Source: Ophthalmolycus amberensis (Eukaryota; Chordata; Actinopteri; Perciformes; Zoarcidae). From it: a stretch of DNA of 64,000 bases. Below are positions 21,597 to 34,299 of this stretch, piece by piece. Position 1 is the stretch's first letter; the number at the start of each line of letters is the position of its first letter. The DNA lies in assembly GCA_024529925.1 (NCBI GenBank), contig JAFEUB010000733.1:372001-436000 (forward strand), written 5' to 3'. The notes under the pieces were generated by a model, which worked only from the letters and a program-made list of their open reading frames with translations, was not told the DNA's origin and did no database searches. A program made the translations under genes and the position numbers.

Positions 21597-22548
21597 CATC
21601 GCTACTTTTAATTTCCTGTCTCCATTATCTTAGTACGCATCAAGTTGAGAAGAGAAAAGAAAACAGAATAGAGCAAAAAAAGAGCTATTGTAAATCTATC
21701 AGCAGGCCACCCTGCTAGTTTCCATGACACTTATGTCACTGTGGTGCTGCCCTTGTTTGTCTCACTGGCGGGGACATGCTGCGCCAAAGAAAAGGCCGCA
21801 AGCACTACAAATGGGCAAAACAAACGCAATAGGGGAAAACACCAGCAGCATATGTGTTTCAGTGAGCACTTGACACGCTATACATCGTTTAAAATGTAGC
21901 TTTGATACAAACATTTGTCTGCGAAAAACAGACAAATGTTGATTTTGACAAAGAATGCAAAGATAACCTGGTCGGTTCACAGCGGCACAATCTAGTGACG
22001 AATCAAATACAGACCCAATTCTCATGAGGAAGATGTGGCAGAGTGAAACTCAGATCACCCTCCAGCCGGTTACACTGAAAAACACCGGCCCAGATGTGTT
22101 CATCAACAGCAGCAGATAAATCACTGATGTGTTTCAGCAGTTTAAGCAGACTGTTTTATCTGTGTGGCAGACTTGTGAGTGATGCATGGCACACTCTATA
22201 TTTTTCTTTAAGGAATATGTTTTCAAACATTGTTGTACTAATAATGAATAAATGTTGTATTAATGTTGCATTACATTTTCATTTAAATTCACACGACTGT
22301 TGCCAACTTTCTGGAAATCACAGCTTTTGCTAAGCTATCAATGTTAAGGACATATTTTGGCCAGTGAATACCCAGCTGCACACCCTGGTCTCCTGAAGCC
22401 AAGATAGGAAATTGTTGACAGTGGGCCTGCCACGGTAACACATCTCCAACATGTATGTGCTCATGAGACCAAGCAGAGATGATATGTCCCCACAGAGCGA
22501 GTCTCTGGGGATCGACTGCAGCCGTAGCCAACACTGAAATCATTCCAG

Positions 22549-22564
22549 GAGAGAGCGAGAGAGC

Positions 22565-22597
<33 letters not shown>

Positions 22598-22736
22598 CGA
22601 GAGAGAGCGAGAGAGCGCGAGAGAGCGAGAGAGCGAGAGAGCGAGAGCGAGAGAGCGAGAGAGCGAGAGAGAGCGAGAGAGCGAGAGAGCGAGAGAGAGC
22701 GAGAGAGAGCGAGAGAGAGCGAGAGAGAGCGAGAGG
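22549..22736 (+). repeat. (GA)n/(GAGAGC)n compound purine repeat, about 190 bp
   Basis: An irregular mixture of GAGA and GAGAGC units, strictly purine apart from C. It is a degenerate relative of the 15,889 array. Confidence 0.95.
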
Positions 22737-23724
22737 CAACAACACGACCGCAAACGCTGACTTACTGCAGAATAGCGTCGTGTCAAAGCCTTCCTAACTT
22801 GGCTCCTAATTTTTCATGTCCTGTCATACACCTGAAATACACATACACACTGAAAGCACAACATGAAACATGACACCGCTCGTTTCTTATGCAACACCAC
22901 CCCATTACTTTCCCTTCCTGTTCGACAGCACTATTTAACGGTTGATGCGTCACATAAGTGTTTATCTAAGAAACTCAGAAGCACAACACTATCGAACTGC
23001 AGATGGTACTAATGGGTGACACACAGACCTTTAATCTTATCTTGGCAATCTTGACAACATCATGGTATCAATGTGGGCCAAGTGCTCAATATTTATTGTT
23101 GTCTCGTGTCTAGGAAGTGATCAGACTGCACTGGCAGCGTAATTATCAATATATCAATGAGCCATGTAATTACAATGGAGGGGAGGTGTTACATTACCCC
23201 GATAAGTGCCAATAAACTGCAGACTAACCTTGTTGACACTTGTTATTATTACGTTGTTCCTGTTCATTAAAATGTGTTTAACCTATTAGTGTAACAATAT
23301 TTGAGCAAAACTATTTTATTACAGCAAGAAAACGACAGCAGATGTACCCGGAAAAGAGGAGGAAGGGTAGCAGGCAGTGGGAGGGCGGGAATCTTTGAAC
23401 GCTTCCTGTGTAACCTCGGGGTGCTGAACAGACACGGACTACTGCCGAGTCAGCGTCACACGACCCTCGGGTCTGCTGGGACGACGGAGTTTCTATGAAC
23501 ACGTTCACCAAAAGCCAGCTGAAACTAAAACCCAAGAAGGAGGGGGAACGTTTTGTTAATGGTTCTCTTATTGTCGAGCTCCCTTCACTTGGCTTGTCAG
23601 GATATTATAATACCGAGATTACAGAATAAAAAACTGCTGTATAGTTTGTGTAATGACGACAGCTTTGGCATTATGCAACCAGATGAAGCTCTAGAAATAA
23701 GGATTCACTGTTAACGGGAATACC

Positions 23725-23960
23725 ACTAAATGACCATTCGCATCTCAATTACTCTCAACATGTTGGCTTCAATTCTTGAAGAAAACTTTGCGTGTCAGCA
23801 CAGTGTCTCATATATTAGTACTGAGCATGTTTTGATATAGTTTAGATCAAAACTTATTGTTCTTTCGTTCAAGTTTTCTTCACAGATTCAAGGTGACACA
23901 GGGTAATTGATATACAAATGGTCATTTCGTGGGTGTACTAATATGAGTAATTCATCCTTT
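23725..23960. mobile_element. MITE-like element, family A, diverged copy 2
   Basis: ACCACTAAATGACCATTCG at the left and AAATGGTCATTTCGTGGGTG at the right are inverted. Internal GAAGAAAACTTTGCG, TTCAAGGTGACACAGGGT and GATATACAAATGG parallel the copy at 1,374-1,829. It is shorter, with an internal deletion. Confidence 0.55.
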
Positions 23961-24259
23961 TTAGTTTGAACTGACAATGTCATTAATTAGATTTCTGATT
24001 ATTTAAAGATGAACAAATATTCAGAGTTGCTTATTAATGAGAACCTGAGAAAGATCTGCGCTACATGCTAACATACTTACAATAACAAAGCACACATGCT
24101 GGGGTATCATGTAAGGTCTCTTAGATTAATGTGCTGGAACGCTAACATTTCCTATTTAGCACTAAACACAACAGTAGAGCAAAGGCTGATGGGAAGTTAT
24201 TAGTTTTGCAGGTATTTGGCCATGAACTAAAAACAATTTTAAACAAAATAAAATGTTCA

Positions 24260-24500
24260 CCTAATGATGGCACAATATGCAAAGTGATAACTAAAGTTGC
24301 AAGAATTCATCCGTAGGGGAACGTGAATGTCTTTACCAAATTTCATGGCAATTGATCCAATCATCGTTGAAGATATTTGACTCAAAAACACAAATGTGGT
24401 GGTACGGGCGTCACCACGGTGAATTGGGAAACACAAAATGTATGCATACGATTTTATGTCAATTCATCAAACTGTTGTTAGGAGAGTTACATCTGGAGCA
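24260..24500. repeat. Interspersed repeat fragment, family C, copy 2
   Basis: Shares with 11,040-11,240 the order AGATTCATC-like, AATTTCATGGCAAT, GATCCAATC, GTTGAAGATATTTGA. It lies in sv2a intron 1. Confidence 0.45.
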
Positions 24501-26229
24501 AATGGGGTCTGTGGTTTCCACCCCGATAATCTTAAATGAATCAGTTACACCATGCATCACCACCACACCACCATGTTGAATTAATGTTGTTTACATATTA
24601 CTTCAGGCAGGCAGGAGACTTTACGAGTTGCTGAGCTGCATCAGTGACAAACATGTGGGGGTCAAAAACACTTCAGGCTGAACCACAGGAACAAACAGCC
24701 AAGGCTGAATCCATCTCCATTTCTCACTTAACAGCTTCGTTCAAACTGGCTGCAAAAAAACATTTGTTGCCGAATTATTTCTTTGGATTTCCAGCCTCAC
24801 AAACGTTCCTCAGGCCACAGGATTTGGACAGAAATTTCAGTTTCCAGTTTCCAGCTGGGCTCAAATGATACGGTCCAGCGTAAAGATCCAAAAACCTCTT
24901 ATGGTTCAACAGATTCTCACTCTGACCAGCAGCATCACATCATCAGCAAATGTTGTGAAAGACATTTGGTGCTTGGTCACCAGCCTGGATCTCATCCTAT
25001 CATTTGCTCATTTTAGTTTTCACTTGCATGTTTGTGATAACCGAGTGACCAATTCACATCGTCCCGGCCAGGAGATTCAAGCATGTGCTTCCATTCCTTG
25101 TGGAGTCCGTTGGATAATGGCTACATAGTCGTGTCAATAAGTTGCTTTGTATTAGTTGCTCAGCTTTGACTCACATGCTCAGCTGCTGTTGAGTCAGTCT
25201 GTTGCTTGGCCACTCAGTCCCAGAAAATGTTCAAAAGCTGGGCATGTTGCAACACAAATACACAGATACAGAACCTTGCAATGAATTTGGGACATACATG
25301 GAGCCCACACTGTAACTAACTGCACTCCCTGAAAAAACATAACATTTTTGGAAAAGCAGACAGAAGGGTCTTCAATATGCGATTGAAGGATTTATCCAGG
25401 ACGTCAAGCTGATTCAGCAGAGAAAACAGGGTTAAAAAGATGAAGATAGAAGCGAACGCCTACAGATCACAGAGTGAAAGCGAACCATCACATCACCTGG
25501 AGAATCGAGACAAAAGACAAATGACTTAAGGAAGAACACGGCTCCTCTTTATCCACTGCAGCAATCGTTGTTGCCGGCCGATGCTACGCTATGATTGGCC
25601 AATCTGCGTTCAACGGGCGGGGCTTGGCAAGGGACAGTTGATTCGTGGAAAAAGCTATAATTATAAACGTTATAATAATTTCCCACAGACAGAGGGCACA
25701 TCATCAAAAGTATTTTTTGTTCACAATCCAAACATATGACTTTTTCCTCATGTTTGACAAAGAAATCATTAAATAATCCCATCTGTATGGAATATACATT
25801 TTTATTTTCTCTCCATTAGATTCTAAAAACTTCAATTCCTGAAATCTACGTCTTTGAAAGAGGTTGCTGCATTAGAAATATATTAAGGGCTGTGTAAGCG
25901 TCAGTCCTCTTAGCTCCGCCCTGCAGCACACAACTGGATTTCATGGCTCAAAGACAAACTGCCAAGTGATGAACTCAAACTCCAGGCTTCAAATCCACAC
26001 TCTCGTCTCAAATTCATGGGTGACAACAACATGTCACCGTGTTCTGTAGCCTACAGACTGTGGTTCAGTACATGACAGCAGTCAGTTAAAATAATCAATC
26101 AGTTCAGTTTCTATCTTCACCAGTTTTGACAATTACCCAGCCTGCACTGCTCCCATAAAAGACACATAATGTTAAGGGAACAGAGGAGGGTTTTACAGCC
26201 ATGTAAATATGTTGTGCATGGAGAGCAGG

Positions 26230-26235
<6 letters not shown>

Positions 26236-26270
<35 letters not shown>
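26236..26270 (+). repeat. (TG)n microsatellite
   Basis: About 17 units in sv2a intron 1. Confidence 0.93.
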
Positions 26271-26274
<4 letters not shown>

Positions 26275-27062
26275 GGCTGATAACGTTATCATTCCCCCTG
26301 TAAGATGCACATGCATTATCAGGGATGTAACACGACTTATCATGGTGCTTTAAATAACAGGTCGAAATATTTACTGAATCTGATCCGTCATGACTCGTAA
26401 ATGGTATTTTCTGTACAGATGTGAAATGTGAACTACCAGAGCTCTGCTGCCTCCAAGCAAGTAGAACTGCTTCATTTCATATTATGAAGTATGCTGCCTA
26501 CAATAAACCTGTGTTTCCTGTCTCTAACTTTAGACATTGTACAGCTGAAATCCCCTACATCCATCTCTGCACAGTCGATACAATTTCTATTTCTATATGA
26601 GGAGGCAGCCGATTGGTTGGTCCTCCTCACAGCCTCTGTAGAAGGAGACTCTTGAGGCCCATCTGAATGCAATGAGGCAGCCCATCGCCCTCCGATTAGC
26701 CTTTCACCAGCCAACCAACTGGTTGGTGGTCTCTCTGCCTATGAATAACAAACCCTTGAGTGCACATGTAGGGTTACTGTGGCTGCTTCATTGCTGCAGG
26801 GAAAATGTCAGCGTGCTCTCAATAAACACATTATATATTGATAATGTCTTTGTATGCAACTAGCCCAAAGGATCAAGAGAAAATAGATACAAAAAGATAT
26901 TGTGGAAACTGTTTCCAAACTGTTCTGGCATCTGTAATGAAGTGTACATTGATAATAAATTATCAGTCAAGAGTGGGCTGTCGTTTGCCAATGCTGAACG
27001 ACTTAATTATGTAATCCCATTTTCTTTTTAGTGAGCAGAGAAGACGCCAGAGGGACTGGAAG

Positions 27063-27066
<4 letters not shown>

Positions 27067-27094
<28 letters not shown>
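27067..27094 (+). repeat. (CA)n microsatellite
   Basis: About 13 units in sv2a intron 1. Confidence 0.93.
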
Positions 27095-30000
27095 CAACAC
27101 ACGTGCAACATACAACGTGGCCGGCTAAAAGCATGCCGGCAAAAGATGGCAGGGAAAAACAGGGGAGCTAAATGAATCGTGACATCTCGGAGCTGCACCA
27201 CGCAGTCCACGCTGCACCGAATAATCACACAGTTTTACCGATCGCCTGGCGATGGAAACATTGAGGGGCTTGGTCCTGTCTGGCGTCGGGGACACGAAGG
27301 CCTGGATGCATAAAGGAATGAGCAGTAAACGCCTCAAAGTCAACTGCACTTATAGTTTCACTGTATTCAATCATCTTATTTCCACAATGGATCAAATGAG
27401 TATGTCTGAAGAGAGAGGGGTCACTCATAGCGACAAAGAATTATCACCCTCAGCTCTATGGAGCTCTCTTGCATCTTTCACACTTTATTTGTTCATTCTC
27501 ACCTATTTCATCAGTGTTGTTAGATCTACTACACCGTCTCATTCTTCAGTCGAGTGCTGTATTGTAGTTGGGAATATTACATTTCATTTGTGAATAGACC
27601 TCTCAACTATTTACCTCTCAACTATTTACCTTTCAGAGAAGCGCGAGAGATCTCCAGCCACCACTGGAGGAGTTATAACCACATGAAGCCGACTCTGACA
27701 GTAGTTCTTTCAACACCAGCGCATCGCCTCCATTCTCAAGTCACTGATAGCCTTGAGCATTTATCAATTACTCTTCACCGCACTGCTCAAACTCAAACGT
27801 TAAGAGCATCTGATAAACTGCCCAAAATGCACTCGATGACAGGAGCGGGACGTTTTATTTAGTGGAAATACAAGACCCATTTAGCAGCAGACAGCTTTCG
27901 GCAGGGAAAAAGACAAGCGTTTAAGGGCTCCGAGAAGATGGATGAGGAGGAAGAAACCAGTGAGCAGTTCATAGAGAGCACCGCCATCCGTCGCCCTTAA
28001 ACCACACTACAACGTCCTCTCAATAAACTAGCCTATCACACTCACACTGATTTCCTGGACAGCATGAGTTACACAGTGTTACCATCTTTTCTTCTGCTTT
28101 CTTTCTCTTCCCTTGTGCCGAAATGAGACCTATAGAGAGGTGTACATGATGAATCACGACTCATTGCTATCCCTGAGTTTGACTGTTAACTAGCATGTTC
28201 ACATAAACGGATGTCAACGTTGTGGTTTGTCACTGCATCTGTTTGTAGAGTAGTTTAACCACATTACTCATGTCTGACAGCACCGTTAGCTGCGAGCCGC
28301 CGGCTCAGCCGTCACAATGTTGAGAGCTGCATGGGCACCACAACTTCACTAGTTCAGTCTCAGCACAAAAACAAAAGGCAAAACTACCTGCACAACACCA
28401 ACCAGCAGACTGGCTTAGTTAGATACTATAGCTGGTCAAAATAATGGAGCATTTTGCAGCCCAAAAGCCAGACATTTCCCTCAGGAGTTGGTACAGACCA
28501 AAATAGAGATAAAAGAGAGGGAGGACTAAAATGATTTAAACACAACTCCAAATAGATGCTAATGTTACTTCCTGTCTGCTAGACGTGTAACACATCCCCC
28601 ATTTCAACTCCATAAGGTCATAATATGTCAACACACTGCCACCGAGAGGCCAACACCCAAATAATACAGTTTTAAAGCAATATACAGCATCGCATTGTGA
28701 CAAACAACACCTCTGAAACTATATTTATATTCACCTCCTGGGTTTCTTTCTGACACGAAGCAAGATGGCTTCATGGAACAGAAATGAAAGGCTGCTGGTA
28801 AAATACCCGAGAGCCTTCAGAGTTTCCGGCAAGAACATATTGTAACGAGTCAAATAGTGGAAAGACTTTTCAACAGAGAACAACAAACATGCACAGCAAC
28901 ACCAGGGAGCAGCAACAAACTCCACCAGGAAACAACGGGGATTTTGGGATCGTTCACTCCCACAAAAATGTATTTTAAATTCTAGTGTAGATCCAAAATA
29001 TATCGGGCTGAATTTGGGATTAATGATGTACAGGACATCCATAATTTCCCCATTTGATGGCACAGTGGAGCCTTAAGAACAAGGTTTTTTAGAGGCCTCT
29101 TGATTTATCTACTGTAATTCAGTAAACAACAGAGCTGATATGAGCACATTTCTACTTTTCTTATCGGAGCTCTCAGTGCCTCAGGTACATTATTTTACAT
29201 ACAAGTTTCTCGCGTTCAATTAAAGTTGCATCCAATTAACAGCTCGTTCGTTGGCTGCCAGGATGAGTCATTCCCGTCTCCAAATATAACCTCCGCTTTC
29301 ATCGGGACACAGATTAACACACAGCTTCGCACAAGCGATCATTCTCCAGCTAAGAATTATTTCCATTATCAATTAATCGGTTGGTAAATAAAAAAGGTCA
29401 GATAATAGTTAAGAATGCATGTTACAATTCTCCAGCCCCAGGTGCCGTCTTCAAAAGTCTTGTTTTGTCGGATTAACAGTCTAAAAACCAAATTTATTTA
29501 ATTGTCACACATAAAACCAATTACTGTTTTTCTAGAAAGAAAATGACTTAAGATTAATCAGATATTAAAATAGTTGTTTTTTTGTTATTATTATAAATCA
29601 ACGAATTTATGTAATTGTTCTGTCTTATCTACAGAAACAAAGCTGTGCAGTTGAGGTTTATGTGATAAGATAACACGACACACTCATATGACCAAGATAA
29701 AGATTCCACTGAAAGTCGATAAATATGAATTATTAGTTGTCACCTAGTCCTGCAGCATTCATACTGTGTCTTTAATGCAATTTTGGTTTCATTGCCGAAG
29801 TGTTTTCTCCACTTTTCCTTCACACATTTGCACACTGAATTAAATCTTGATGCTCACTTTGACAGCACAAACGCTGCAGTTAGCGAGTGTGACAGAGAGG
29901 AGCGTGAGTGATGACAGTCTGTGTCTGTGAGTGTTGTGTGTGTGTGTGTGCGCACATAGATGTGTGTGCCAAAGAGTGAAAAAGAAATGCATGTATGCAA

Positions 30001-30775
30001 AAGTGAGAGATTAATGCAGCGTGTGTGTGTGTCTGAGAGAGAGATGGTGATGATTAGATCAGTGGAATCCTCAGAGCTGCAGATGGCTGGTAATTCATTT
30101 CTCTTGACATCTATGATTTCTCGTCGTGACGCACGCAGGGAGTTTTTCTCCTCCGATGGACGAGTGACGAGTTCCTTTCCTGAAACGCCACTGCACATAT
30201 CCATTCTGACAAAAAAACTAATCAGCTCAAGTTTGACATTCAGTATTTTTCCGAGATGCAGGCTGGCAGGAACAAAGCACAGCAGTCGTCTTGGTGAGAG
30301 AAGTTCTTTCTAACAGCAAAACTTCAGCAACTTCAGCAGTTTTGCGTGCTTGTTTTTGTTTTCCACATTAACAAAGGGCATTTGTTCCTCACAATCGCCA
30401 CTTGAGACCAACGGAAAACACGTCCATCTAATTACTCCTCACAGCCCACTGAGATGCACTCCTGAAGCACACAACGATCAAATCTGGCTTCGTCCGTGTG
30501 CTCAATCCACTGGATGGCCGCTAATATCTCCGTTGGAGAGTCTTTTCTGCTTTCATGAGTGCATTCAGGAGCGTTGCATTCTGGGTCGGGTCAGCACAGC
30601 CCACTCGCTTGGTCTGTTTGAAGACTTACCCCCACAAGACTCAGTCAACAAACACCTACGCTCATAATAAAGCGAGCTCAGACAGCAGGAGGAGATTACG
30701 TTCAGCCGTATGTTCATTTAAAAACAGCTCGCCAATGTGGAAAGAGTGAGACAAGATAGCTGATACAGTGACTAT

Positions 30776-30875
<100 letters not shown>

Positions 30876-32278
30876 CATCATGACTGTGGAATATTAGTGA
30901 AAACCCAAGAATAATGTATCTTAGGAAGTTACACACTACTCTATACTGCTAGCATTCATTTTTTTAAACTGAATTAAAAGTGAAATTATTTGACCGGATT
31001 ATGGATGTTTTGAACATGGACGTGAAGGCTGTGCAGTAATTACATGACAAAGCTTTGTGCCAAACCATGAAAAAGGTTCAATTCTGCTAAATCATAATAC
31101 TCACAACTAAATATTTAATGACGTACTTTGTGTAAATTAACAGCGTTCCCTTTAGATCTTTGTGGAAAGAAAAAGTTATTTTCTTGCTAAAATGATTTGT
31201 ATCAGGGTCAAAGGTTAAATCAATATCGTCCTCTGACACTAATCAAAATCATATAAACAGTTTGTGTAAGTTAGTTTACCCCCCCCCCCCCCCCCCCTCA
31301 CTGGGGAAGTCATTTAAACGTCCTCTGGACTGAAGCAGGGGGAGGTGGAGCTTTACTAATTTAGTATTCTTTTGAACTTCTTACACAAACGCACACACAC
31401 ACTACACACAGTCTGGCTTCATCATGTTGACCCAGCGAAGGCCTCTTGTAGTAGCTCTGAATTTCAGCCATCAACCAGCCTTCTTCATCCGTCCACTCCT
31501 CATCCATCGTTTTTCTATCTGCTCTGGTCTGAGCTTCCAGGGGAGTCCTCCTGAGGCTGTGTGAAGGATCAATTATCAACTCCCCCCCCGTCAGCAGTGA
31601 TGAATGTTTGCGATAAAAAACAACAACAACCCTCTCCTCACAGCAGCCTCAGTCCAGCTCCTGCTCATCTGCACCGACCACAGTGTGACATCTGCGCAGA
31701 GTCACACAGGAAGTGACAGGTTTACTCAGCTGCACCACGTTTCTGCATGGCTTCAGGCCCATCCAGGCTGAGGAGACAACAGCAGCCTGAGAGGAGGGTG
31801 TGATGATTGGTTGTGAGGCTCACTGGGTCATAGCTCCTCCCCGGCTGCAAAGTCCCCTTTGGGAGAATCTGCAGCCTAACATGAGTCACGTCATTGTTCC
31901 CCTGCTCGAGCTTTCAGCGTGCACCGTCACCCTGGTGGCACCGAGGCGGCTAGCAACACCGCGTGACGTCAGAGCTCTGCATCCATTTTGGCTTTGCTCG
32001 CTGCAAAATGGACTAAAGAGGAGTCAGACTGAGGGCAGCGGAGAGGCGCAGTTCAAAACCCTGCAGCACGGCAGAGAAAAACTGGCGTGCGAAATACAGC
32101 CGTGTGGGTTTTTTTCACTGCTCACATTAGTTTTAATTTCTAATGTGTAGTTCATTAGCATTCACCACAAGTGTCTCCACAAGTTAATGGTGTTGTGACC
32201 TGCAGTCATCTCAAAATGTCTCAAACTGAAGGTGTGCTTGTTAGAAAAGGACTGACCTGGTAGAAAACGCAAAATCAC

Positions 32279-32680
32279 CAGTGGTGGAAGAAGGATTGTG
32301 AAAATACTCCACTACAAGTAAAAGTCCTGCATTCAAGACCTCTTAAATAAAAGTGTGTAAGTATTGTCAGCTAAATGTACTTTAAGTATCAAAAGTAATG
32401 ATCGTGCAGTAAAATACTCGCTCATGCATTATGATGCATTTACTGCTGTAGATGTGCAAGGTTGTGCTGAAACTACTTATTTCTAAAAAGTCAACTTCCT
32501 ATGAGTCTGTGACGATGCATTTTTTCAGCTGATTCAAGAGGCTTTTGACATTGTTAATTTAGCTTAAGAAGTGGGACAGAAATTTAACATAAAATGGAAA
32601 AACTACAAGGAAATGTACCACAAATGTGTACTTAACAGTACTTGAGTAAATGTAGCCTACTTAATTACATCCCACCACTG
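32279..32680. mobile_element. hAT-like MITE, 402 bp, termini CAGTGGTGG/CCACCACTG
   Basis: The ends CAGTGGTGGAAGAAGG and CATCCCACCACTG are inverted. Inside are repeated ACTTAAGTA-like and CTACAAGTAAAAGTCCTGCA modules that I recognise from a very common fish non-autonomous element. No clear 8-bp target duplication is readable. Confidence 0.65.
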
Positions 32681-33082
32681 CAAAAAAAAGTAAAAAGCTG
32701 AATTCATTACGAACATGTGACAAATGAATCGTGACAATAAGAAGAAATCAGATTAACATGATCTGTGCAATAGTGAATTATCGACTGCAAGACAACAACA
32801 TATACTTCCAGAGGAGGTGAATTCTTCCAAGACACCAAAGGATATGTAGGCCAAACTCTCTCTGCAGACATCACTTCCACTGCAGACACTCTCTCTCAGT
32901 GAACACTGGGTTTCTTTTATGGTTGTTTCAATTAAACTCTTGCCACGACAAGCTTTGCTCCTGCTTCCCTGTGCATCAAACCCATTTGCGTTTCAGCCGG
33001 AGCGAGTCTCATCTCATCACTGCACCGAACACTTGTCGTTAAAGTCGTGGAGTGGAGAAGAGCAGCTGCTCTATTTAACAGG

Positions 33083-33540
33083 TAAGATAAGATAAGATAA
33101 GATAATCCTTTATTAGTCCCTCAGTGGGGAAATTACAGGATTACAGCAGCATTGCTCACAAGTAATAAAAATAAAGATAAAAATCAAGTAATATAATAAA
33201 CTAAACAGTAAACAGTAGAACAGTAATAAAATAAGACAGTAAGAAGAGTATTAGATATACTAAATATGCCAGTATATACAGAATATACAGAATATACAGA
33301 ATATACAGGCGGATCAGGTAAATACTTAAACGTATTGGATATTGCACGGATTAGATGAGATATTGCACCAGGTGAATGAATTAAAGTGTTCAGTGTGTGC
33401 AAAGTGTTCGTGTTCAAGTGTTCAAGTGTTAGTTGTCCACCGAGAGCAGTTTGTTGTGCAGCCTGACAGCAGCGGGGAGAAAGGACTTGCAGGTAGTCGG
33501 AGTTCTAAATAATCTCCTTGAAGGTTTCTTGAAAAGATTT
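33083..33540 (-). mobile_element. 3' end of a Rex1/L2-type non-LTR retrotransposon
   Basis: Read on the minus strand it ends ATTTCCCCACTGAGGGACTA, then ATAAAGGATTATC and (TTATC)n, the usual tail of these LINEs. Further inside, CTGTCAGGCTGCACAACAAA and TGCACACACTGAACACTT match the 3' untranslated region seen in many fish copies. No reverse transcriptase remains. Confidence 0.65.
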
Positions 33541-33589
33541 TGTGATTAGGTAACACAGGGAAATAGAAACTGTTCACATATTAAAGAAA

Positions 33590-33905
33590 AATGACAACGT
33601 TTTTATGAAATATGCTTTTGTGCTTTCTTGCATAGTGTTGTGTGTCAAGTATGGAGTGAAGTATGGCTGCAATTAGCTTAGCCTAGCATAAAGAAAGGCA
33701 GGGGAAACAGCTGACCTCTCTCTCTAAAGCTAAAAAATATATCTAACAGCTCACATGAAGCTCACTAATTAACATGTGGTCGTTCGTTTAATCTGTGCAA
33801 ACAGGACTGTAAAAAGTTGTGGTTTTAATGAGAGTTACATGCTGTCCCTATGCTAAGCTAAGCTAACTGCCTCCAGCTCCATACTTAACGCACAGATACG
33901 AGAGT
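33590..33905. mobile_element. Palindromic non-autonomous repeat, family B, copy 3
   Basis: Arms ATTAGCTTAGCCTAGCATA (about 33,670) and TATGCTAAGCTAAGCTAACT (about 33,849) are inverted. The interior CTCACTAATTAACATGTGG and AGTTGTGGTTTTAA are family hallmarks. Confidence 0.55.
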
Positions 33906-34238
33906 GATGACAATCCAAAACTACTGTAATAAAGAAATCTCTCAAATATAAAAATCAAGCAAAAAAAGGCAGGGCCAATGAATATGAATGCATTTGTTTA
34001 AAAGCAGAAGACACCTCATCTTTTACATAAGGAACAAATGCACCGTCAGCTGTTAATGCACTCTAAACCCGAATTGATTTCAAATTAAACTTTTCAGTAG
34101 TCATTGCTTATACTTGCGTGTTTTGTAAAACAACTGTGTCATTACTAAATCTATTTAGTAGTTTGCACTAATCAACTGAAATAGTGAGTGCACTGATCAT
34201 GTTCTAGCAGAGATAACTTGGCAGGTTACGTTTCTGTA

Positions 34239-34273
34239 AGGGGGGGGAGGGGAGGGGAGGGGAGGGGAGGGGC
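34239..34273 (+). repeat. (GGGGA)n, G-quadruplex-prone
   Basis: G8 followed by five or six GGGGA units. It sits about 140 nt upstream of the first predicted donor of the nested plus-strand locus, so it could be promoter-proximal to it. Confidence 0.9.
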
Positions 34274-34299
34274 CCGTTTGAATTTCACTCGATTAAGCA

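Noticed and set aside
22289..22786. 165-codon minus-strand Ser/Leu/Arg-rich ORF
   Set aside because: Produced by the GA/GAGAGC repeat; not a protein gene.
31800..32150. 116-codon plus-strand ORF in sv2a intron 1
   Set aside because: Composition of a GC-richer intron patch; no recognisable motif or exon structure.
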